This document shows, piece by piece, positions 30,630-42,689 of a stretch of DNA of 64,000 nucleotides. Positions within the stretch are counted from its first letter, which is position 1; each line of letters starts with the position of its first letter. The DNA lies in contig OX235277.1 of the NCBI GenBank assembly GCA_944472155.2, forward strand, positions 9,744,804 through 9,808,803, given 5' to 3'. Source of the DNA: Trichobilharzia szidati (lineage: Eukaryota > Platyhelminthes > Trematoda > Strigeidida > Schistosomatidae). Made by a program: the position numbers and the translations under genes. The notes beneath the pieces were generated by a model, which saw only the letters and a list, made by a program, of their open reading frames with translations, did not search any database and was not told the origin of the DNA.

Positions 30630-31545
30630 TATATGTATGCCTGAGCTAAAAGCAGGAGCCAAAACCACGGCATGCATTTTGGAAAGCGGTACGTCCAAAA
30701 TCGGTGAGATTTTTGCACCTGTTTTCTCTGATATTCATTTATTGCTTACTGATATACAATCCTTAAAATTATGGTCCAAATTTCTACGAAACGTGTTTTC
30801 AGAAACAAAATTGTTTTAGATAGTGGCTTAACCTCGGTAATAACTGCATTACCACCCTCTAATATAGTATCAGCTGCTGGCTCACAAAACGGCTTGAGTG
30901 CAGGTCTCACTCCTGTGATACGGGTGAATGGTGTTCTATTAGAGAACACTGATTTCTGTAAATTAAACCGCCTTGCGAAAGATATCCAGAGGCAAGTAGG
31001 TGAACTCCAGGAAAAATTTGATAGCATGACACTGCCAATCTCAATTATCATGGAAAACCGTTCTGATGTTGACCAGGTTAAGTCTCTACTGGATGCAACT
31101 CAAAACAAGCTTTCTTATTTAGACCCAAAAATCTGTCTTTTAAATAAACATCCTAAGATGTCTCCATGCAACCGAAATAAAGCTGAAAATCTGGTTGACA
31201 GCTCGGCTGCAGAGATGATAAAGCGTGTAGCCTCTTCCCACCAGGCTATAGTTTAAAACATCCCAGACTCAATGGCTCTGAAAACTGTAAAAATCAAAAT
31301 TCTGGATTGTTGCGGCATGTGAATACAAAAGAACTTCGTAAAAAGTCGACCCGGTTTAATTGTCCCATCATTTTTAATTTCGGTAATTCTCTTGACGCTA
31401 GTACGTTTACTAAATTTCAAGATCATCTAGAAGTGAGTAGCACTTATAAGTTTATAACCATAGCTCAGGATAAAACACCGTGTCACTTCAGAATAGTGCC
31501 TAGTAATAATCTGGTCACCTGCTCTGGCTTAATTGATATAAGTAT
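30630..31545 (+). pseudogene. LINE ORF1-like coding remnant
   Basis: Two frames (30771-31256 and 31307-31573) encode a low-complexity start, a likely coiled coil (NRLAKDIQRQVGELQEKFDS, LLDATQNKLSYLDP) and a C-terminal part reading FNFGNSLDASTFTKFQDHLE, then HFRIVPSNNLVTC. Coiled coil plus C-terminal domain ahead of an endonuclease and RT is the layout of an ORF1 protein of CR1/Jockey-type LINEs. It is broken by at least one frameshift and cut by PLE end sequence at 31545. Confidence 0.45.
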
Positions 31546-31700
31546 AAAACCTGGGCACTGTGGTAGAGTGTAACTCCATTATGGATAAGATTTTATCTCA
31601 TAAACATATGAGCAATAATTTGTGCTCGAAACGTCATCAGTTAATATTACTGTGTGACACTGTGTGATTTATCAAAATAAAATCTTATCCATAATGGGGT
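31545..31700. mobile_element. PLE terminal repeat, back-to-back inverted pair
   Basis: An antisense end (AACTCCATTATGGATAAGAT) is followed directly by a sense end (TGTGCTCGAAACGTCATCAG ... ATCTTATCCATAATGG). This is the same outer sequence as at 13871 and 15150, compressed to about 155 bp. Confidence 0.65.
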
Positions 31701-31799
31701 GATCTTGCTTAAATTTACCGAAAGTGGATAGCGTACCACAGCAGTCACCTAGTATAGGATGGTATAGATATATTTTTCGTATAAACAGGTAAGCTTAGA

Positions 31800-32820
31800 T
31801 GAAATGCATGCCATGTTTACAGGCACGATCATTTATGTTACAAATTACAATTGTGAATTAGGATAGAAAGTCACTTTTTGAAAAGTTCAAATTTTTGAAT
31901 TTTATGGTCCAAGCAATCGGAACAGATTCTTATATATGTTAAATTGTAAACCCTTCATCAAGGTCACCATCGAAGTTGAGCGACAACCCAAACTTCGTTT
32001 CATTTCCTAATGATGGTAATGGGTAATCGATAAACAACATATATTTGAGTGAGTGCTATGCCCCCTCGTGCTTAAACGCTATTTCGGGAAATGAAGAATA
32101 TCTAGAGCAGCTGCAAAATAGTACAAAATGCACTAATGAATAATACATTTTTGGAGGTATATTTACAGGATAAATACAAGAAGAAGCTACATAGTACTTG
32201 AAATGATAGTACACATTTGCATTGTATGATGCTCACCACATTGGTCTTACCATGGAAAACTATGACGTTTTCGATGAAAATATGGTTATTCTCAATTATG
32301 GGTGTTGTTGTAATGGTTTTTCTTCATCAGAGAAACCGAACTTTATGCGAGCGAAGAGTGTGAATGGAAAGAGTAAATTTTAGCTGTATTAAAGCCCACT
32401 ATGGTGGAAGATGAAATACTTGGTGAGGTAACTGATTCACTCTGGAGATAAGTACAATGTCCTCATTGGCCGCTAATCCAACACCATGTTTAACCAAAGA
32501 AACTGATGCTCTTTCAGCTAAATCGCTTGCACAAGCCTCCTTGTTTAGTACCAATTACAATCTTCTAGACGTCAACTAGTCGAATAGTTCCCGCCCACAA
32601 CTCTTCGACGAATTACTTACCGCTATCGATTGTTACGGATGGCAGCAACACGTCCAGACACCTACCCGTGGCAACAACATGTTGGACCTTGTGTTTTGTC
32701 ATGGTATAATCCCAGTCTCCACCCATGTTGGTAACAGATTTTCCAGTAGTGACCATGGGACGGTACTCTGCTCTCTGTCTTTCTCAACACTAAATACAAG
32801 AAACAAACAAGATCCGGGGA
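31800..32820 (+). pseudogene. CR1-group LINE AP-endonuclease remnant
   Basis: Scattered frames encode CYAPSCLNAISGNEEYLEQL-like residues at 32050-32110, then DCYGWQQHVQTPTRGNNMLDL and SSSDHGTVLCSLSF (the SDH motif) at 32620-32800. The order fits an AP-endonuclease domain. A homologous piece in the opposite orientation lies at 34900-35310. Confidence 0.5.
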
Positions 32821-34390
32821 GCATGATATGCTGCAGTTATAAGCATACAGACCGGAGATTAGTCCAAGAACTCAATAGACTCTGTCAATAGGATGACTAT
32901 TTTACCACTGACTCCCTGAAGGCTGTAGTATCCTTATTTTATAGGGATGTTACCCTCTGTCTAGATGCTGTTGCTTCTAAGAAGGCACTGAAATTAAGTG
33001 GGTATCAAGCAGAATACGTTTCAAGGGCATGCCACGATAAGTTAAGGAAGTTGATGAGACTGTACTATTCCACTAAGGATATATCACTACTACGCTCAAT
33101 CGACGAGTCACTTGAATCTGTCAAGCGCCTACGCTGTCAAAAGGACTTCAACGAAGAGTTAAGGGCACTTTAAAGTACCTCCAAAGTTTATCACCTCACA
33201 ACACTTCTCAAAAAAGGCGAATGCGGTTGGCAAGGGACATCCCCTACTTACTTCAAGACAAAGTAATCTACAATAAGCCTGCCACTATCTGTGAACTTTA
33301 GTTTAGAAACACCCCCCCTGGTGAAACCGCACCCCTAACTGGCTCTTCCCTCAGCAACACAGTGTTCACCAATAAATTAATAGGGTAAGCAGTTAAAAGC
33401 CTTAGACCTTCTACTGACACGGGACTGAATGGCCTTGCTTCAATAATTTTCAAAAACAGTAGGTGTGACATTCCCCTATTAATTTCCAAATTCTTCTCAC
33501 TTTCTGAGGACACTGGCACTTACCCTAATGAGTGGAAAACTGGCTTTATAATTCCACACTACAAATTTGATGATAAGGCTAACGTTCGCAATTACGGATC
33601 TAGAAATATGTCCCCAGTTATCTCGCAAATAATGGAGAAAGTTGTTAGAGATCAATTGTTGGACTATCTACTTAGGGAAGATCTTGGTACAAGGTCTCAG
33701 CACGGATTCTTCAAAAAGAGGTCCTGGGTTACTTGTCACTCCTAACTTTTTAACTGCTTCGTTAGTAGTCGCGTAGCGCGTAATCTAGTCTTTGTTCTCT
33801 ACTTCGATATATCTACGGCATTTGGTGTGCGTCGGTGGCACAGTGGTTAGGACTCTCGCCGACCATGCACATGGTCCGGGGTTCAATCCCCTGCCGGCGC
33901 ACACCCGATATCTATGGTCGGCCTGAATTTGGGCTACCGACATCAATGCTGAAAATTCCATACTTGTACTGAAAATACGGTGTGGAATCAAGCTGTAAAT
34001 CCTAAAATCCTAAAAAAATCTCACAGTATTCTCTTTGAGAAGCTGTGCTCATTTGGAATTCTCAATCCATTACTGAATCGGTTAAAGTCATTTCTAAGCA
34101 GCGGAGTACAAGTAACCAAAGTCGGACTTGTATTGTCTCATCTTAGGCAGATTACAAGTGGGGTTGTGCGGGGTAGTGTCCTAGGACCAATTTTATTTAC
34201 AGCCTACATTAAAAGCATTTGTAACTGCTTTCGGAATAGACTACCACCTAATGTGTGTGTTGCAAACACGTTTACAGTGTTCATCTCCACAGTCACCAGA
34301 CTGCTCAAAGATGACAATGCACTCCTGCGTCTTATTCCTACACCCTCTTTTTCGCCCTACATAGATATTATAAGTTCATTAAATGTATAA
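32821..34390 (+). pseudogene. CR1-group LINE RT remnant, split by a SINE
   Basis: Linker (YRDVTLCLDAVASKKALKLS, SVKRLRCQKDF) and RT fingers (TGLNGLASIIF-like, TGTYPNEWKTGFIIP-like, NVRNYGSRNMSPVIS-like) are followed by the family D SINE at 33828-34000. The palm then resumes (SHSILFEKLCSFGILNPLLN, SGVVRGSVLGPILFTAYI). The catalytic box is not preserved. The run of domains at 30.6-34.4 kb is consistent with one decayed LINE with ORF1, endonuclease and RT in order. Confidence 0.55.
33828..34000 (+). mobile_element. tRNA-headed SINE, family D, copy 4
   Basis: Head TGCGTCGGTGGCACAGTGG, B box GGGGTTCAATCCC, standard body and ATGCTGAAAATTCCATAC tail. It interrupts an RT remnant. Confidence 0.8.
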
Positions 34391-34899
34391 GTTACAACAA
34401 ACTGCAATTATAAATGCTAATATTATTGGAAGGACATGATAAACATATCTTCACAGGACATTAGTATTATATATATATTTATAAATTTATAAATCACTCT
34501 TTGAGGACTCCACTTACTTTCCTCTGTGTTAATGTCATTTGTCTTATTTTTTCTGTCACCATTTTAGCTTCTACATGGCTTTATGAATAGGAATAAAGAA
34601 TGTACATATTTGACCAACTGTAATGACAAATGACCTGCAAACCTTTCTGGTCCCATATCCTACAGCTGCCTCGTGAATTACCCGTTACCTTCCTCCGCGA
34701 CGCATCCTGGATGACAGTTGCGGAATATACTCTCATACAAATAGAAAATCCCAATGGCCATTTGTTCAGCACCAATAAGTCTGGTTATTTAAGAAATAAT
34801 GAACACATGCTGATGGTTGCATTTGAAATCTCACTGACTCGCGTGATGATAATTTACAGCTCCTGCATGCTCCAAATGTCATTTTATATGCATTAATTC

Positions 34900-35320
34900 T
34901 CCATTATTCTGGTTCCTGGTTGCATATGGACTGAAAATTACCTACAGCTGTAACAAAATTTCTGTGTATGTTTAATTGGACACTAACCACTGTGCTTCCC
35001 AGGACGTTCTTCTCTTCTTGAAATAGCTTTCAATAACGCGGCGACATAGCAATTACCCAAATATACGCCGCTCACTGGTTGACCATAACTATCAGCAGGA
35101 GACGGAACATAGTTTGGGTTTTCGCTCAAATTCGACGGTGACCTTCGTGAAGGGTTTACAATTTAACACTTATAAGAACCTGTTCTGATCGCTTGTACCA
35201 TTATCGAACAATTTAAACTTTTGGAAAAGTGTTAATTTATAATACTTCACGATTGTAATTTATAACATAACTGATCATGCCTGTAAAAATGGCACTTTTC
35301 TTGTGAACATCAATTTATGC
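34900..35320 (-). pseudogene. CR1-group LINE endonuclease fragment, reverse copy
   Basis: In reverse it aligns with 31800-32120: the shared blocks are ATTGTAAACCCTTCA, then AAGGTCACC and GAGCGA.AACCCAAACT, and CAGGCATGATCA. No intact frame remains. Confidence 0.5.
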
Positions 35321-35329
35321 GAAATATAA

Positions 35330-35720
35330 ATTATTACTATTATAGACCTATCAATATTACACCTGTCATATCACGGATCATGGAGAAAGCGATGAAAGAC
35401 CCAATGTCAGACTACTTACTAAATCACAAACTTGCCAACCCGTCACAGCACTTATTACTCAAAGAGATGATGCGCCACTTGCCATGTAGATTTTCAAAGC
35501 AGCAGAAGAGAGAGTAAAGAACTAGTAGTTATGCTATATTCTGATATAATGAAAGCCTTCGACACAGTTCAACATAATCTGTTAGTCAGAAGGGGATTCG
35601 CAACCCTCTCCAGAACTGGATGAAATCACTTCTCCGTGATAAAAAAGAGATACCAAAAGTTTAATCCAATATCATTTTACGAGCTAGTATAAACCAATTG
35701 GATTTCCTTGTGCTCGCCTC
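35330..35720 (+). pseudogene. CR1-group LINE RT fragment
   Basis: It encodes YYRPINITPVISRIMEKAM, a broken stretch, then LYSDIMKAFDTVQHNLLV (first catalytic Asp of the palm). It stops at the 3' end of the antisense CR1 element. Confidence 0.55.
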
Positions 35721-36259
35721 TTGAATATGAGGTATAGGTTCCTGATCTTCGGTAAACTTCTGCGTAGCTCGTCCCACCACTCCAAAAGGAGTAGTGATGG
35801 AATTAATTACATGTGGTTTGTAGTATGAAGTGTGTTAAGGCTGTTACTACTGTGAATGGAGTTGATCCTTTCACTAGTTAGTCCTCCGGTATCGTCGTCG
35901 TGCATGGGATTTTAAGGAGATAGGCCATTTGGACGCAGTCCTTGCGTTGCTGCATGGTTGTCCAGCCTTCGCTTAAAGACGTCCACAGACGATGCCATAG
36001 CTACATCTGCCGGTAAGGAATTCCAGGGACGGCAAACCCGCAGGGAATAGAAGTGGGAGCGCACCCGAGTCCTTTCCTTCTGGTGAGCTATCCTTCTGGG
36101 ATTTCCACGGGGGGCATATACCTACTCAGTGGCAGAACACCTTTGTTTGGGTGATTCTGGTCATTTGTTATTTTGTAGGCAGTAATTAAATCCCCCTAAG
36201 ACGACGGTAACTAAGTGTGAATAGGCCTAATTGCTTCAGCCTTTCATTATATGGTTTGT

Positions 36260-37480
36260 TTCAGAGACCAACCACTCCTTTTGTTGCCCGTCGTCGGACT
36301 CTTTCTAAGAGGTTGGCGTCTCTTCTAAGAAGTGTGGGTGCAATAATATTGTGCACTTCAAGATGTGGTCTGACGTATGTTTTGTTCAACCTTAGAAAGG
36401 GCTCAGGAGTGAGTGCATCTAACTGTCTATGTGTAAAGTGTATGACCGCATATGCCCTCGCTACGTCTCCCGTGTAATTTACGGTTGTGTCCATTTTCTC
36501 CGTTAGAACTAGACCTAAGTCACGTTCCGACGTTGTGCAGGACAAGCTTTCATTGCACAGGGTGTAACTTGCATTCTGCAGTCTACAGGTGCGTAACTTC
36601 ACTACTTTGCACTTTTTCACGTCGAAAGTCATACCACTAACCACCGCCCAGTCTTCCAGCAGCTTTAGGTCTGCTTGCAGCCTATCTGAGTCATCCGAAC
36701 ACTTTATTGCTCTCCACATCTTTAAGTCCTCGGCATAAAGAGCAGCTCAGACGGCATGGTAGATCATTGATAAAAGTCGAAAACATCAATGGTCCTAGGA
36801 TAGAAACCTGAACACACCTGGGGACGAGCTGTGCCAAGATGATCGGACTGGATTGACCTTAGTGCAAAATTTCCTTTCAGTTAGGTAGTCCTTTAACCAT
36901 GACAGAAGTGGCTTATCTATACCTGCCTGGCTTATTTTGTGTAAGAGAAGGTCATGGTGAACAGTGTCAAATGCCTTCTCAAAGCCTAGAAAGACCACAT
37001 GGACTGGAACATTCATATCCCAGCATGATGTCCAGTCGTCCCAAGCTGATAAGTTAGTGACGCAGGATCCCACTCTCCTGAAACCGTGTTGGGCTTCATG
37101 AAGTATATAAGACCTATCGAGGTATTCCCTGATATGATCCTCAATAATACTTACCAGGGATTAGAGCTACTGGTCTATAACTAGCTGCATTTTGCCTATC
37201 CATACCACTGAAGATCGGAGAAAGGATGGCTCTTTTCCACTCCCCTGACAGTTTCTCTGAATGCATTGAGCGTTGGAACAAGTCGCATAAGAGCCTACAG
37301 AGAGCTTCGGCGCACTTTTTCAGAACAGATGGCCTGATGTCGTCACAACCTGGGGACTTCCCGGGTGTGAGTCGCTGTAGCTTTCTTAGTACTACTGTGG
37401 GGTTTATTTGGGGAGTAGCCACTAGGTCTTCCCCCTGTGAAATAGTAGTGCCACCATTTTGGTCCGGTAGTACCTGCATT
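36260..37480 (-). pseudogene. CR1-like LINE reverse transcriptase
   Basis: Parts in order: PGKSPGCDDIRPSVLKKC and ASYRPVALIP (fingers), HGFRRVGSC-like, FLGFEKAFDTVHHDLLLHKI (palm, first Asp kept), GPLMFSTFINDLP-like, then SLYAEDLKMW where the catalytic YADD reads YAED. The thumb follows (DLKLLEDWAVVSGMTFDVKK, LGLVLTEKMD) and the C-terminus ends RRRATKGVVGL. Frameshifts lie near 37140 and 36780. The Asp-to-Glu change in the catalytic pair alone would be expected to abolish or cripple polymerisation. Confidence 0.7.
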
Positions 37481-37576
37481 GCTGTTTAGCTGTTTGGTGA
37501 AGGCTAAACTGAGGCACATGCCCCTGGTTGGCTGGTTTTATTTTCGACATGAATCATTACAAGTTCTTGGGGTTTG

Positions 37577-37903
37577 CTAGGAGTTTTTGGAAAGGTTAGC
37601 CTGGAATGACCTCCTGTCCCTCCTGACTCTGGCATTGCACCGGTTCCTGAGTTCCAGGGATGCATCGTGGTCGATGTGACTCTTAGATACACGCCACGTA
37701 AACCAAGCTTTCCGCTTTGCTTGCAGAATACGTCGCGTGCCTCTCTTCAACCATGATGACCTTCTTTTGAGCTGTGTTGTGACTAAAGGGATGGTATCCG
37801 AGACTGCTGCATGAATAATCTTTTTTACCACCTCCCAGTGTTCATCCACTAATAGCTCATCCCATGCTAAGGGCCAGTCTGCATCGGACAAGAGTTTCCA
37901 CAT
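37577..37903 (-). pseudogene. CR1-like LINE linker between endonuclease and RT
   Basis: A 108-codon frame, rich in basic residues (RRSSWLKRGTRRILQAKRKAW, RNRCNARVRRDRRSF), corresponds to the helical linker seen in LINE ORF2 proteins. It is open but separated by frame breaks from the domains on both sides. Confidence 0.55.
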
Positions 37904-37939
37904 TTCAGCATAGTCAGCCTTGCTGTAACACAGACATGG

Positions 37940-38620
37940 TCACGTAACGTCCCATTGCAAATGCTCACGGAGAACGAGATCGAAACCTATGAGCGCATGG
38001 TCACTACTTCCTAGAGTAGTCATGATCTGGACCTTTTCGACGAGTGATTGGTCACTAGTTAGAATGTAGGCTAGTTTTGATGACTTTCTACTAGGGCCCC
38101 ACCCACTGTCGTCTCTAACATGCTGAGTTAGCTTCGTGTTTCGAATAGTTTGCAGTAGATTTCGGCCAAATTTTCCCTTAGCATACCCGGAGCCAAGGTT
38201 CATTGATGGGGCATTGAATTCTCCAGCAATGGTGATTTGGTCATAGCCCAAGTCTCGTATCCCTGTGATAGTGCTGAACAGTAGCTGATTGTGCTCTGCC
38301 CCACAGGTGGGAGATCGGTAGATGCCACCAAGTAAATGCTCGGTGTGGCCTACGGTGAAATGACACCATATGGAGTCTGGGAGTTCAATAAGTGGTGGGT
38401 CCGCTGCGCGCACATATTTAAGTTGCCTGTCAAAGTATATAGCAACTCCTCCTCCTTCCTTATTATCCCTGTCTCTCCTGACCAGAACCATATCACCTAT
38501 ACTGATTTCATTATTGGCGATAGTGGGGGTTAGCCATGTTTCGGTGAGAATGATCATTTTCAGTTGTAGGTGTGCTTGGAGATTTCGGAGTTCGCCTATT
38601 TTTCCTCTCAGCCCCCTCAT
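37940..38620 (-). pseudogene. CR1-like LINE AP endonuclease
   Basis: A 226-codon frame carries the AP-endonuclease motifs: LTETWLTP (catalytic Glu), GGGVAIYF, GGIYRSP, TIAGEFNAP and SSDHALIGFDL. The usual GDFN reads GEFN here, replacing a catalytic Asp. The domain would nick target DNA for reverse transcription. The frame looks recent, but this substitution and the RT changes argue that the copy is inactive. Confidence 0.7.
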
Positions 38621-39489
38621 ATTGCTATATAGGCAGCTGACAGTGAGTCTTAGAACCTCAGCGTGTTGTGGGGTAGTTGACGTGAAGCTGTCTGCTGGTA
38701 AAGGGACTTAATATTAAGACTAGTTGGCCAGTCCCGATGGAACCGGCCCGTTGTAGTTTTTTCCTAGGATTTAGGCAGGATACTTGGGTGACACAGACTG
38801 TTATTCTCAGAACTGCATCGCTCTAGTGTCACTGAAGCTTGGGGACGTATTAAAACCTCTGTTTGTTGCCTCCTTATGGTTCGAGATCTGCTTTCGCAGC
38901 ATCGGATGTGTCCTCCCATTTTTCCCTTGGTCTCATGTATTACTCATGTATTACTCAACTTACATGTACAGTCTGCCATGCTGACGCAAATGGCGCAAAT
39001 GGGTAGTTCTAGAATCGACCTCGGCCCCATTTGATGCAGTAAAACAATCTAACATGACCTTCTCTAATTTGCGTATCAAAGATCAAATTTCTTTCCTATT
39101 ATAAGACTACGATTAGACTGGTGAAACAAATGGAATAAATACATTATTGACTCAAAATAATACATCAATAAACTTTATCTCAAGGATACTGTTCACAACA
39201 AAGTTATATAGGAGAATTGACTTCAAGCTTTATTTTTCCCAGATATTTGTATTACATTCATCTGAAGTCTGGGTTTTTTGTTAATGCGAAGACAATATTT
39301 CTATATCTCTTTATGTGTTCCACAGACAGACTATTTTGCAGACTGTCCCAACTGACTCTAATGTCAGAAAGAACAAACAAACTGTAAATTCAACATACAT
39401 CGAAACATGTGTAATCTATATAATAACTTATCCATGCCTGTACAGTTGGTATGTTCCTGCATAAACAGGAATAAATAAATATATATACT

Positions 39490-40894
39490 CATACCACCGT
39501 TGAAATGCTATGGCCAACTGCTCTGGAAAGTTGAATGTGACACTTAGCAGCTTTGGAGAGCTAATCAGTGTGAGATGGGCGGGGCGAGGTAGTCGAGAAA
39601 TGGAGATGGCTTCAGAAGCGCCAAGGGCCATCTGAGATGACAGCCATCTCCATTGCTGTACGTCATGCATGTGTTCCCAGCTCCGGAACACCGTGTACGA
39701 CCATAGAGGTAGAGGGCGTCAGTTCCGTTGACTCCCTCGCCATTTGTCTGATTGCCCATGATTTGTCTTATCTCACGCTTATGTTCGAACTTCTGTCAAT
39801 GGCTAGTACCTCAGCCATAAGTAGTACTCTTTCGGCCCCTTCGGCAGAGTCCAGTGTAACCCTTAATGGGGGTGGCTTACCCTGAGGCGAGTGGACACCC
39901 CTGTACAGCTTGCACAATTTCACTGAACTAATGTTCAGACCTAGTTTATTGCACAGATTGGACCACTGTTCCTGATCAAACAGGGCCCGCTGTTCAAGCA
40001 AGCTGTCATTGCTCACAGGTACGTTAAAAAGGATAAGAGAATTGGACCGATTAACCTCAGACTTAGGTTTGGCCTTTGGCTGCTTGTATTCCTTTGCAGC
40101 GTCAGCAATGTAGGCTTCATCAGGTTCTGACCAGCCTTTGTTGTGTTGCCAAGCTTGCTTGTGGATGCAAGTGTTGCCTTTCTAATCCTATCTTCCCTTG
40201 ATGTTTTGGGTCCAACCTTTTGAATCTTCATCTTGTGAAAATTAGCATTTTCAGTCAGTAGGACTGGAGTGTCCTTCTTACTGTCTGTGCCAAGTTTTGG
40301 CAGTGTGATGTTAACAGGCGGGGAGCTGCATAAGACTGTGTTGGGACACAAGAGCGGCGTGTTGCTTCTGCTATCCACAGACACGCTCTGTGGGACTAAG
40401 CCAGGGTGACAAAGTGGACAGATGTACCAAAACCACGGGCATGGGTTATTTCTAATAAACTCGTAGTATGATTTCGGCACCCCTTTGTCACAACGGCAGT
40501 GCACCCATTGTTTGCAAAAATTGCATTCAAACGCTGAGTCAGCTTTAGAAACTATGATACTGCACGACTGGCATTCGTCTCCCTTACTTGATGACGCCCT
40601 CGAGGTCTTATGACGTCTTGAGCGTTTCCTTTTAGGTTTGTTGCACTTCACACATTGGCTTTCAGTTGATGCAGGTGTAGTATCCTGTCCCCCTAGTATT
40701 GCCTGTGCCGTTTCAGTGCTAGACTGTGGCAATGCGGACATAGTAATAGGACAGACGAGTCCTACACGAGTCTTTAGGACGGGTATGCGACTTGGGGTTG
40801 GTGTCCCTGGGTTTTTGCCTTCTCTGGCTGAAGCCCTTGTGACTACAGAGTAAGGTGTTTTGGTGCCATTTCTAAGGTTACTTTCTACAGCCAT
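39490..40894 (-). pseudogene. CR1-like LINE ORF1 with PHD-type zinc finger
   Basis: The first frame (40894-40013, 293 codons) has basic low-complexity sequence, CVKC at 81-84, and a PHD-like finger at residues 108-162: CQSC, CNFC, H132-C133-x-C135, and CPLC. A frameshift near 40040 moves the protein to the next frame (FDQEQWSNLCNKLGL..., 40016-39768), and again towards 39490 (RLPRPAHL, LLSVTFNFPE), parts of RRM-like ORF1 domains. PHD fingers are known in ORF1 of some CR1 LINEs. Its likely role is RNA or chromatin binding. Confidence 0.65.
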
Positions 40895-41310
40895 ATTAGC
40901 TATCGCTAAAACTTATGCTGTATAAGAATAAGAGTGCAACAGTATCTACCCACAAGAACAAGAATAAGACTGAAAAAGTACAAGACAAGGAAAAGAAAAG
41001 GTTTTCGACTTTACCTAGTACTTTTTGGATGATCGGCTTCACAGCAATCACGTTGTAGGCCAACAGGTCTTGTTTATCTGAACGAGTGAGGAAGATGCTG
41101 CTACAGAAGTAGCACCTAAAGCTTTGGCAGTAGTTCGAGACAGCTGGACTTACCACACAGAGATTCAATATGTAAGTAATTGTTGAATTTAATTCATCGG
41201 CTAGCGAGATCAGGTTTCCCAAGCGGGTAATTCACAAGATAGGTATTTTCCGGTTAGAGAGGAAACAGCACGTCGCATTCAAGGAGCGCGCAATCATTCA
41301 GAAATAATAA

Positions 41311-41988
41311 TGTGGTGAGAGCTGTCTACTAGCCAAATTGGTAGACAGTAATTTACGTCAATATTTACGTTCCCAAGATTTGTCGTGAGAAAATGTGAAC
41401 AAAGATTGATTCAAAACCGACCACAGCAGACTTTGCGTAGGCGGATGCAGTTAACATATAGAGGATTTGACATTCAAGAAACAGTCACAAATAGATTGTA
41501 GCGGTAAATAATTCCCAAAAATTATTAACCACAGTAATCATCACTCAACATTGGATGCTGACCACCGCTGTTTAAGTCGACTTGTTTAGCTGAAGGCTTA
41601 CGGTCAAGCATCCCCGCCATTTGGTGCTCCGTCGTGTCACGTGCGTGCACGATTACTAGCTAGCTAAGCATTCACCTCTACCCGCGATTTTGTCCCGAAA
41701 TATAATACGTACTTTGGACGACAAAATCTGGTCTTTTGCTTTACCATTGGGTACTCGAAGAACGAACACTATAGTTGTTGTTGGTATAAGATCTTGCGTT
41801 AGTATAATCCGTACAACTCGCGAACGTCGATACCGTCAATCTCTAAGAGATGAAAGATTAACTTTACGTGAGAAACAACCAATCGGAAGACTGTTTGTTT
41901 GATTAAATATCCATACTAATGTACATGAAATATATATAAATATGCGTTAATTTCCTTAATAAAGGATCTGTTGCCTTCTGTTGTTACA
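41311..41988 (+). mobile_element. Solo LTR (gypsy-like), 678 bp, with 4-bp TSD
   Basis: The segment begins TGTGGTGAGAGCTG and ends CTTCTGTTGTTACA. It is flanked by ATAA at 41307-41310 and 41989-41992. Its 5' 190 bp and last 120 bp match the 304-bp LTR at 20311-20614 (which is in reverse); about 340 bp in the middle (41508-41850) is extra. The flanks on both sides look like one PLE end, into which the LTR inserted. Confidence 0.7.
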
Positions 41989-42600
41989 ATAATATGAGTG
42001 TTATTGATCAATTACAATCAGATGGGAAATAAGACGAGTGTCTTTATAGTCAAAATAAGTAAGTAACTTGTTAGAATGCTGTAATTTACGTGAATTGAAA
42101 TAGAATTTTCAGATTATTTATTATCCTCATCTGATTTGACTGACTGGTGATAATAATATCTTCCATATTTCTGAAATTTTCATTCAGTCATTTCTGTTGC
42201 ATGTGTTGGGTGTAGACCCAATGAACCAGGATTCACTCCACTTATATAGCTTACTTCTTGGAATCTTAACCCTCTCCCACCCTATTGTGTGGTTGTGTGT
42301 TAATGCATGCAGTCCGGTTGCTGAGTTTTTTCTAAATTACTTATCTTCGTGGGATCAACCATTCTAACTTTAGCTAAATTCTTATGTTCCGACAGTCTGA
42401 TTACTCCCGATCTCCTAGTTCGACCTATGTAGTTGACTTAACTCACAGTCATTGCAAGGTACTTTGTAAATTATATTATTTTGTTTAATTGGGTCCACCG
42501 GGTCTTTCAGCCTACAGAGCTTGTCCTACCTGAGTGAGTTTTCTAGGTTTGAATGCCACCCTAATTCCTATTTTATTAAGATGCAAACAAGCTATCGCTA
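41989..42600 (-). pseudogene. PLE 3' end with GIY-YIG remnant, antisense
   Basis: In reverse it follows the 14310-14900 PLE segment: GIRVAFKPRKLTQVGQ, then YKVPCNDCE and HKNLAKVRMVDP-like residues, then the terminal sequence. Stops and frameshifts are present. Confidence 0.6.
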
Positions 42601-42689
42601 GAAACTTCTTTGCGGATGAAGCGTATATCTCTGGTTAATAGTGAAGGCACTATCCTATGTGGCATGTTCACCGGCTACCCCAGACCTAT

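Larger units (their letters stand above)
35850..41240 (-). mobile_element. Long CR1-like LINE, antisense, ORF1 to 3' UTR
   Basis: Reading right to left: a PHD-finger ORF1 (40894-39490), the AP endonuclease (38620-37940), a linker (37903-37577), RT (37480-36260) and a 3' UTR to about 35850. The order and content match full CR1-type LINEs, of which SR1 is the schistosome example; the exact family is not fixed. Most modules are readable but several key residues are changed (see the coding entries). Confidence 0.75.

Noticed and set aside
34630..34896. 88-codon plus-strand frame
   Set aside because: No motif or splice sites were found, and it lies amid LINE remnants, so chance is the simplest explanation.
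40638..40853. Plus-strand frames opposite the CR1-like element
   Set aside because: They are shadows of the minus-strand ORF1, which has a clear PHD-type finger.
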